Below are positions 1 through 5,195 of a stretch of DNA of 5,195 bases, piece after piece. The position numbers were made by a program, and so were the translations under genes. How positions within the stretch are numbered: position 1 is the stretch's first letter; every line of letters begins with the position of its first letter. This DNA is from WHSO01 sp050485485 (lineage in GTDB: Bacteria; Pseudomonadota; Alphaproteobacteria; SMXQ01): contig JBJHBM010000087.1 in the NCBI GenBank assembly GCA_050485485.1, positions 1-5,195 of the forward strand, written 5' to 3'. A model generated the notes under the pieces. The model was not told where the DNA came from, ran no database searches, and worked only from the letters and a program-made list of their open reading frames with translations.

Positions 1-981
<981 letters not shown>

Positions 982-982
982 G

Positions 983-994
983 CCTTCTCTCCCC
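983..994 (-). promoter_or_regulatory. Ribosome binding site of prfA
   Basis: The 14-nt gap between the upstream stop codon and the prfA GTG reads CGGGGAGAGAAGGC on the coding strand. Its GGAG core (989-992) lies 7 nt before the GTG. This purine-rich site supports the GTG at 981 as the start, with no better in-frame candidate near it. Confidence 0.75.
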
Positions 995-995
995 G

Positions 996-2321
996 TTACC
1001 TGCCGCCGTCCCCGCGGCGCGACCCGAGCCCGAACAGGCGGGCCAGCAGCCCGGCCCCGCTCCGCGTCTCCCGCCGGACGGCACCTTCCTCGGCGGCGAT
1101 CTCGCGCAAGGCGCGCGACGGCGCATGGAGCAGGCGGTTGACCAGCAGCCGCGTCGCCTCCTCGGCGGTGAGCCCCGGCCGCTCGCGCAGAAGCTCGGCA
1201 CGGACGTCCTCGAAATGGGCACGCAGCTCGCTCACCGCCGGCACCGCCGCGCGGCCGCCCTCGTCCGCGACGAAGGCCGCGACCTCTTCCTCGACGATGC
1301 GCCCGGCCGCCTCGGCGGCCTGGCCGCGCTGCTCCTGGCCGGCGAGCGCGATGCGCTCGAGGTCGTGCAGGTCGAACAGATAGGCATCGTCGATGGCCCG
1401 CACACCCTTTTCCACATCGGGCGGCACCGCCGCGTCGAGCAGGAAGATCGGGCGGAAGCGCCGCGCCTTGAGGGCGCGGGCGACGTCGGCGGCCCGCACC
1501 ACGGGCGCCCGCCCGCCGAGCCCGGTGAGGATCATGTCGAAATCGCCGACATGGGACGCGACCGCCTCCATCGCCAGGCGGTGCGCGCCGAGCCGCACAC
1601 CGAGCGCCTCGGCGCGCGGCGCGAGCGGGTCCGCCACCGTCACCTCGCGCAGCCCCGCCCCCTTGAGCCGCTCGATCACGGCGACGCCGAACTCGGCCCC
1701 GCCGATCATCAGGGCATGGCGGTCCTCGAAGCTGCCCAGAACCTCGCGCGCCGCCTGGCAACCCGCCGACACGATGGAGACCGCGCATTCGCCCAAGGCC
1801 GTTTCGCTGCGGGCACGCTTGGCGGCGGCGTAGGCCGCATCCATCACGCGGCCGAGCGCGGGCCCCGCGAAGCCGAGCTCCGACGCGCGGCGATGCGCCT
1901 CCTTGACCTGTCCCAGCACCTCGGGCTCGCCCACCACCTGGCTCTCGAGCGAGGCGGCGATCCGGAACAGGTGCGCGAGCGCGGCCGTTCCGGTGCGCGC
2001 CACCACGGCGCCTTCCAGCATCTCCGGCGCGAGCCCGGCGCCTTCGCCGAGCGCGCGGCGGATGCGCGTGGCGGCGGCCTCGGGTTCGGCGGCGATGGCG
2101 GCGACCTCGACCCGGTCGCAGGTGGCGAGCACCACCGCCTCCTCGATCCCGGCCTCGGCGAGGCGCCGGTGGAAGGCGGGCAAGGCCGCGTCCTCGACGA
2201 ACAGCGCGTCGCGCAGCTCCTGCCCGGCGGTGCGATGGCTGACGCCCGCCATCACGAAGCGGCGTGCGACGGGCCGCGTCCCGCCGGCGGGGCGCGCGGG
2301 ACCTGGAACGGGGGCGATCAT
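996..2321 (-). CDS. hemA: Glutamyl-tRNA reductase homologue, divergent at conserved motifs
   Basis: Homologue of glutamyl-tRNA reductase (GluTR), which reduces Glu-tRNA(Glu) with NADPH to glutamate-1-semialdehyde, the first step of the C5 route to 5-aminolevulinate and tetrapyrroles. From ATG 2321 it is 441 aa (E. coli 418). The order matches the family: catalytic domain with G-V-S-H-R-T-A (26-32), catalytic Cys68, His117 and G-E-P-E-V-L-G-Q (131-138); nucleotide-binding domain with G-G-A-E-F-G (207-212); C-terminal dimerisation helices ending near L-L-H-A-P (397-401). Several consensus positions differ: T-C-N-R is T-C-D-R, E-P-Q-I-L-G-Q is E-P-E-V-L-G-Q, the A-N-R-T after the second Rossmann strand is A-D-P-L (230-233), and D-I-A-V-P-R-D is D-A-A-V-P-P-D (296-302). 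The dimerisation region is about 9 residues shorter than in E. coli. The start is unresolved: ATG 2321 lacks a clear Shine-Dalgarno, and in-frame GTG 2333 has a weak one. Membership of the family is firm; enzymatic activity is not, and the symbol follows the GluTR usage of hemA, not ALA synthase. Confidence 0.88.
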   Translation of the reverse strand: MIAPVPGPARPAGGTRPVARRFVMAGVSHRTAGQELRDALFVEDAALPAFHRRLAEAGIEEAVVLATCDRVEVAAIAAEPEAAATRIRRALGEGAGLAPEMLEGAVVARTGTAALAHLFRIAASLESQVVGEPEVLGQVKEAHRRASELGFAGPALGRVMDAAYAAAKRARSETALGECAVSIVSAGCQAAREVLGSFEDRHALMIGGAEFGVAVIERLKGAGLREVTVADPLAPRAEALGVRLGAHRLAMEAVASHVGDFDMILTGLGGRAPVVRAADVARALKARRFRPIFLLDAAVPPDVEKGVRAIDDAYLFDLHDLERIALAGQEQRGQAAEAAGRIVEEEVAAFVADEGGRAAVPAVSELRAHFEDVRAELLRERPGLTAEEATRLLVNRLLHAPSRALREIAAEEGAVRRETRSGAGLLARLFGLGSRRGDGGR

Positions 2322-2338
2322 GGGCGCGGCCACGGGGG

Positions 2339-2343
2339 CTTCC
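2339..2343 (-). promoter_or_regulatory. Weak candidate ribosome binding site for the hemA-type gene
   Basis: GGAAG on the coding strand lies just after the hisS stop codon, 5 nt before an in-frame GTG (2333) and 17 nt before the ATG (2321). Its spacing favours GTG 2333, which would add four residues and leave a 13-nt gap from hisS. The match to the anti-Shine-Dalgarno is poor, so it only tips the balance. Confidence 0.35.
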
Positions 2344-2346
2344 GCG

Positions 2347-3591
2347 CTAGGGACGGCCGACGAGCCGGTCGCCGATCCGATCGAGGGGGACGGTTTCCTG
2401 CTCGCCCGTCTCCATGTCGCGGACGGTGGCGACGCCCTTGGCGATCTCATCCTCGCCGAGGATGACCGCGCGCACGGCGTTGAGCCGGTTGGCGCGCTTC
2501 ATGCGGCGCGAGAGATTGCCGGAGAATCCGATATCGACCGCGAGCCCGGCGTGGCGCAGGCGCTGGGCGAGGCGGAACGCTTCCGCCTCGGCGGCCGCGC
2601 CGACCGGAATCACGGCAACGGGGCGCGGCGCCTCGGCCGCGCCCTCCGCCAGCATGGCGAGCCGCTCGATGCCGGCGGCCCAGCCCACGCCGGGGGTCGC
2701 GGGGCCGCCCATCGCCTCGATCAGCCCGTCATAGCGGCCGCCCGCCAGCACCGTGCCCTGTGCGCCGAGCGCCTCGGTCGTGAACTCGAACGCAGTGTGG
2801 CAGTAGTAGTCGAGGCCGCGCACCAGGCGCGGGTTGAGCCGGTAGGCGATGCCGAGCGCGTCGAGCCCGGCGCGCACCTCGGCGAAGAAGTCGCGCGCGG
2901 CCTCCGTCAGGTAGTCGTCGAACCCCGGCGCGCCCTCGACGATGCGCCGGTCCTTCTCGTCCTTGGAATCGAGGATGCGCAGCGGATTGCGCCCGAGACG
3001 GTCGCGGCTGTCGTCCGACAGCCCCTCGCGGCGGGCGGTGAAGTAGTCCACCAGCGCCGCCCGGTAGGCGGCGCGGCTTTCGGCGTCGCCGAGCGTGTTG
3101 AGCTCGAGCGTGGCGAGCCGCAGCACGCCGAGCGCGTCCAGGATATGGGCGCCGAGCGCGATCACCTCGACGTCGCCGAGCGGCGCGGCCACGCCCAGAA
3201 GCTCCACCCCGATCTGGTGGAACTGGCGCAGGCGCCCCTTCTGCGGCCGCTCGTGGCGGAACATGGGGCCCCAGTAGAACGCCTTGAGCGGCAGGTTCTG
3301 GCCGAGGCCGCCCGAGATCACCGCGCGCGCGATGCCCGCCGTGCCTTCGGGGCGCAGCGTGACGAGATCGCCCGAGCGGTCCTCGAACGTGTACATCTCC
3401 TTGGTGACGACGTCGGACGTATCGCCGAGGGTGCGCTTGAAGACCTCGGTGAACTCGAAGATCGGCGTCGCCATCTCCTCGTAGCCGTACCGTTCGGCGA
3501 GGCCGCGGGCGGTGTCCACGATGTGGCGATGCTTGCGCCCTTCTTCGGGCAGGAGGTCATGCGTGCCGCGCACCGGCTGGAGGGATGCCAA
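2347..3591 (-). CDS. hisS: Histidyl-tRNA synthetase
   Basis: Class II aminoacyl-tRNA synthetase that activates histidine with ATP and charges tRNA(His) in the cytoplasm, working as a homodimer. The protein has 414 residues (E. coli 424). The N-terminus L-Q-P-V-R-G-T-H-D-L-L-P is typical. Motif 1 lies around 40-62, motif 2 at 111-126 (FRHERPQKGRLRQFHQ), the histidine-specific segment L-V-R-G-L-D-Y-Y at 256-263 with catalytic Arg258, the second histidine motif G-G-R-Y-D-G-L at 284-290, and motif 3 G-V-G-W-A-A-G-I-E-R-L at 301-311. An anticodon-binding domain fills about 325-414. The start is TTG at 3591: GGAGG sits 7 nt upstream, no ATG occurs in frame before residue 40, and the next GTG (residue 7) would remove conserved residues. 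It starts 15 nt after the ispG stop, and the gene order ispG-hisS is the same as in E. coli. Motif 2 is of the common bacterial type, not the altered form known from several alphaproteobacterial orders. Confidence 0.97.
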   Translation of the reverse strand: MASLQPVRGTHDLLPEEGRKHRHIVDTARGLAERYGYEEMATPIFEFTEVFKRTLGDTSDVVTKEMYTFEDRSGDLVTLRPEGTAGIARAVISGGLGQNLPLKAFYWGPMFRHERPQKGRLRQFHQIGVELLGVAAPLGDVEVIALGAHILDALGVLRLATLELNTLGDAESRAAYRAALVDYFTARREGLSDDSRDRLGRNPLRILDSKDEKDRRIVEGAPGFDDYLTEAARDFFAEVRAGLDALGIAYRLNPRLVRGLDYYCHTAFEFTTEALGAQGTVLAGGRYDGLIEAMGGPATPGVGWAAGIERLAMLAEGAAEAPRPVAVIPVGAAAEAEAFRLAQRLRHAGLAVDIGFSGNLSRRMKRANRLNAVRAVILGEDEIAKGVATVRDMETGEQETVPLDRIGDRLVGRP

Positions 3592-3598
3592 GTGAGTG

Positions 3599-3603
3599 CC
3601 TCC
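3599..3603 (-). promoter_or_regulatory. Strong ribosome binding site of hisS, defining a TTG start
   Basis: A perfect GGAGG on the coding strand lies in the 15-nt ispG-hisS gap, with a 7-nt spacer to TTG 3591. This is the best Shine-Dalgarno in the window and it decides the hisS start. A strong site in front of a weak start codon is a common compensating arrangement. Confidence 0.85.
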
Positions 3604-3606
3604 GAT

Positions 3607-4776
3607 CTAGGAATGCGCGGCGGCAGGGCGGCGGCCGGCGCCGGACGCGGGCGAAGCCGCGTCCCCGGCCTCCTTCGCCTTCTCGGCCTCGATCGCGGCG
3701 GCGCGCTTCTCCACCAGCTCGACGATGTGGTCGATCATCTGTTCCTGGCCGACCTTGTGGTCGGGCACGCCCGCCATATAGACCATGTGGGTGCGGTTGC
3801 CGCCCCCGGTGATGCCGATGTCGGTCTCCTTGGCCTCGCCCGGGCCGTTGACCACGCAGCCGATGATCGAGAGCGTCATCGGCGTGGTGATATGGGCGAG
3901 CCTTTCCTCCAGCTTCGCCACCGTGTCGATCACGGGGAACTGCTGGCGCGCGCAGGATGGGCACGCAATCACGTTGACGCCGCGATGGCGCAGGTTGAGC
4001 GCCTTCAGGATTTCGAACCCGGCATGGACCTCCTCGACCGGGTCGGCCGAGAGCGAGACGCGGATGGTGTCGCCGATCCCCGCCCACAGGAGCGAGCCGA
4101 TGCCGATGGCCGACTTGACCGTGCCGGTGCGGAGCCCCCCCGCCTCGGTGATGCCGAGGTGGAGCGGGTAGTCGCAGACTTCCGCCAGGCCCTGATAGGC
4201 GGCGACCGCGAGGAACACGTCGGACGCCTTGACCGAAATCTTGAACTCGAAGAAGTCGTTGTCCTCGAGGATGCGCATGTGATGCTGAGCGCTCTCGATC
4301 AGCGCCTCGGGACAGGGCTCGCCGTACTTCTCCTGCAGGTGGCGCTCGAGCGAGCCCGCGTTGACGCCGATGCGGATCGAGCAATCGTGATCCCGCGCCG
4401 CCTTGACCACCTCGCGCACGCGCGCGTCGGAGCCGATGTTGCCGGGATTGATGCGCAGGCACGCGGCGCCGGCCTCGGCGGCCTCGATCGCGCGCTTGTA
4501 GTGGAAATGGATGTCGGCGACGATCGGCACGCCGGACGCGCGCACGATCTCGGGCAGCGCGCGGGTCGACTCCTCGTCGGGACAGGAAACCCGCACGATG
4601 TCCGCCCCGGCCGCTTCCAGGCGCCGGATCTGCTCGGTCGTCGCCTTGGCGTCGGAGGTCGGCGTGTTGGTCATCGACTGGACCGTGATCGGCGCGTCCC
4701 CGCCCACGGGGACGGGGCCCACGTGGATCTGCCGGCTCTTGCGGCGGTGGATTTCGCGGTAAGGGCGGATGCTCAT
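3607..4776 (-). CDS. ispG: 4-hydroxy-3-methylbut-2-enyl diphosphate synthase (IspG/GcpE)
   Basis: IspG catalyses the penultimate step of the MEP isoprenoid pathway, the reductive ring opening of 2-C-methyl-D-erythritol 2,4-cyclodiphosphate to HMBPP, using a [4Fe-4S] cluster and electrons from flavodoxin or ferredoxin. The 389 residues (E. coli 372) form the two-part bacterial enzyme: a TIM barrel (about 1-265) with Q-S-M-T-N-T, A-D-I-H-F and R-I-N-P-G-N motifs, then the cluster domain. Cluster ligands Cys272 and Cys275 (A-C-P-S-C), Cys307 (I-I-G-C-V-V-N-G-P-G-E) and Glu314 are all present, each two positions beyond the E. coli ligands (C270, C273, C305, E312). The last 30 or so residues are an Ala-rich, probably disordered tail. 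ATG 4776 is supported by AAGGA 5 nt upstream. It is the first gene after a promoter candidate and follows rodZ, as in E. coli. Confidence 0.97.
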   Translation of the reverse strand: MSIRPYREIHRRKSRQIHVGPVPVGGDAPITVQSMTNTPTSDAKATTEQIRRLEAAGADIVRVSCPDEESTRALPEIVRASGVPIVADIHFHYKRAIEAAEAGAACLRINPGNIGSDARVREVVKAARDHDCSIRIGVNAGSLERHLQEKYGEPCPEALIESAQHHMRILEDNDFFEFKISVKASDVFLAVAAYQGLAEVCDYPLHLGITEAGGLRTGTVKSAIGIGSLLWAGIGDTIRVSLSADPVEEVHAGFEILKALNLRHRGVNVIACPSCARQQFPVIDTVAKLEERLAHITTPMTLSIIGCVVNGPGEAKETDIGITGGGNRTHMVYMAGVPDHKVGQEQMIDHIVELVEKRAAAIEAEKAKEAGDAASPASGAGRRPAAAHS

Positions 4777-4781
4777 GTCGG

Positions 4782-4786
4782 TCCTT
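4782..4786 (-). promoter_or_regulatory. Ribosome binding site of ispG
   Basis: AAGGA on the coding strand ends 5 nt before ATG 4776. Spacing and sequence are ordinary, and they support this ATG as the start. Confidence 0.7.
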
Positions 4787-4814
4787 CGGGCGGCCTCGGT
4801 TGCGCCGCGCCTCC

Positions 4815-4843
4815 CTAATACCTGCGCCTTGAGGCCTTGTAAA
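4815..4843 (-). promoter_or_regulatory. Candidate sigma-70 promoter for ispG-hisS-hemA-prfA
   Basis: In the 104-nt rodZ-ispG gap the coding strand carries TTTACA (4838-4843; five of six matches to TTGACA), a 17-nt spacer, and TATTAG (4815-4820; four of six matches to TATAAT). Transcription would begin near 4808, leaving a leader of about 30 nt that contains the ispG Shine-Dalgarno. This is the most A+T-rich spot in an otherwise very GC-rich window. The spacer contains the direct repeat CAAGG-NNN-CAAGG (4827-4839). Matches alone do not prove activity, and read-through from rodZ is also possible. Confidence 0.55.
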
Positions 4844-4880
4844 TCAAGCGATTCCCCCGGAACCCGCGGGGCAAGGCGGC

Positions 4881-5195
4881 TTAGCGGGCGGCCGCCGTGC
4901 CGGCCTTGAGCCGCGCCGGGTCCAGCGCCACGTCGCGCCGCACGGCGCCGTCGGGGCCGATGGCCGGGACGAGCGCGCCGTTGACCCTGATCTCGATGGC
5001 GCCGGCATTGCCGGTCATCAGGCTCAGGCCGGGCTCGTCGGGCACCATGTAGCTGTCGCCGGCCCGCAGGATGCGCATGAGGACGACGCGCCCGCCCTCG
5101 CCCCGGATCTGCACCCAGCTGTCGGCGCGCGCGCGCAGCTCGATGGCGGCAGGCGCGCGCGCGGTCTCCACCGGCGCGGGCGCGTCGGACTGCGG
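4881..5195 (-). CDS. rodZ: RodZ-like protein, C-terminal periplasmic domain (5' end cut by window edge)
   Basis: The reading frame is open from the window edge to a TAA at 4881-4883, giving the last 104 residues of a longer protein. It begins with a Pro/Ala-rich linker (about residues 1-17), followed by a compact beta-rich domain with the pattern of the RodZ C-terminal domain (DUF4115): R-A-D-S-W-V-Q-I-R, then a segment with G-D-S-Y-x-V-P, P-G-L-S-L-M-T-G-N-A-G and V-N-G-A-L-V-P-A-I-G-P. RodZ is a single-pass membrane protein whose cytoplasmic helix-turn-helix binds MreB and links it to the cell-wall elongation machinery. The HTH and membrane segment would lie outside the window, so the family call rests on this domain and on its position directly upstream of ispG, as in E. 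coli. A GTG at 5171 is in frame but is internal, not a likely start. Confidence 0.82.
   Translation of the reverse strand, partial: PQSDAPAPVETARAPAAIELRARADSWVQIRGEGGRVVLMRILRAGDSYMVPDEPGLSLMTGNAGAIEIRVNGALVPAIGPDGAVRRDVALDPARLKAGTAAAR

Noticed and set aside
2322..2450. N-terminal extension of the hemA-type gene into hisS
   Set aside because: The frame stays open for 43 more codons, but they overlap the hisS end by about 100 bases and read as Ser/Pro/Arg-rich non-coding sequence. The real start is near 2321 or 2333.
1125..2465. Plus-strand open frame of 446 codons opposite the GluTR homologue
   Set aside because: It mirrors the coding frame of the minus-strand gene and shows no family motifs.
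3557..4462. Minus-strand open frame of 301 codons overlapping ispG in another frame
   Set aside because: It lies inside ispG, which has every cluster ligand and catalytic motif. The alternative frame is Arg/Gly/His-rich and unrecognisable.
1903..4818. Long open frame of 971 codons on the plus strand, antisense to hemA, hisS and ispG
   Set aside because: Its translation is Arg/Ala/Asp/His-rich with no recognisable domain. It runs across three firmly identified genes and their gaps. In very GC-rich DNA stops are rare in the antisense frames, so this is a shadow.
4855..4871. Hairpin CCCCG-N7-CGGGG after rodZ as an intrinsic terminator
   Set aside because: The stem has only 5 bp and is followed by GAATCGC, with no T run. 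It may be chance in GC-rich sequence.
4881..5171. Complete small gene of 96 codons starting at GTG 5171
   Set aside because: The frame continues open to the window edge, and the domain matches the C-terminal part of RodZ, so this is the tail of a longer gene.

Overview
This window looks like a compact housekeeping operon from a very GC-rich alphaproteobacterium, probably of a Rhodospirillales-like lineage. All genes lie on the minus strand. The assignment rests on the protein sequences: IspG and the RodZ C-terminal domain read like alphaproteobacterial versions, while HisRS keeps the ordinary bacterial motif-2 sequence. GC content was judged by eye and no phylogeny was run, so the order-level placement is an inference.

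In transcription order (right to left) the window holds: the 3' end of a rodZ-like gene (4881-5195, cut by the window edge); a 104-nt gap with a good sigma-70-type promoter candidate; ispG (3607-4776); hisS (2347-3591, TTG start behind a strong Shine-Dalgarno); a glutamyl-tRNA reductase (hemA-type) homologue (996-2321, start uncertain); and prfA for release factor 1 (1-981, GTG start, 3' end beyond the window). The gaps from ispG to prfA are 15, about 25 (or 13) and 14 nt, so these four genes are probably one transcript. No stretch longer than 300 bases lacks a gene. I saw no RNA genes, mobile elements, CRISPR arrays or substantial repeats.

The genes cover cell-shape control (RodZ), isoprenoid precursor synthesis (IspG), histidine tRNA charging (HisRS), a tRNA-dependent tetrapyrrole-type enzyme (GluTR-like) and translation termination (RF1). 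The order joins two clusters known from Escherichia coli, rodZ-ispG-hisS and hemA-prfA. The one protein that deserves a closer look is the GluTR homologue. Most alphaproteobacteria make 5-aminolevulinate with ALA synthase and do not need GluTR. This copy keeps the catalytic cysteine but departs from the family consensus at several conserved motifs, including the dinucleotide-binding region. I found no sign of an undescribed multi-gene system; the rest is ordinary core genome.
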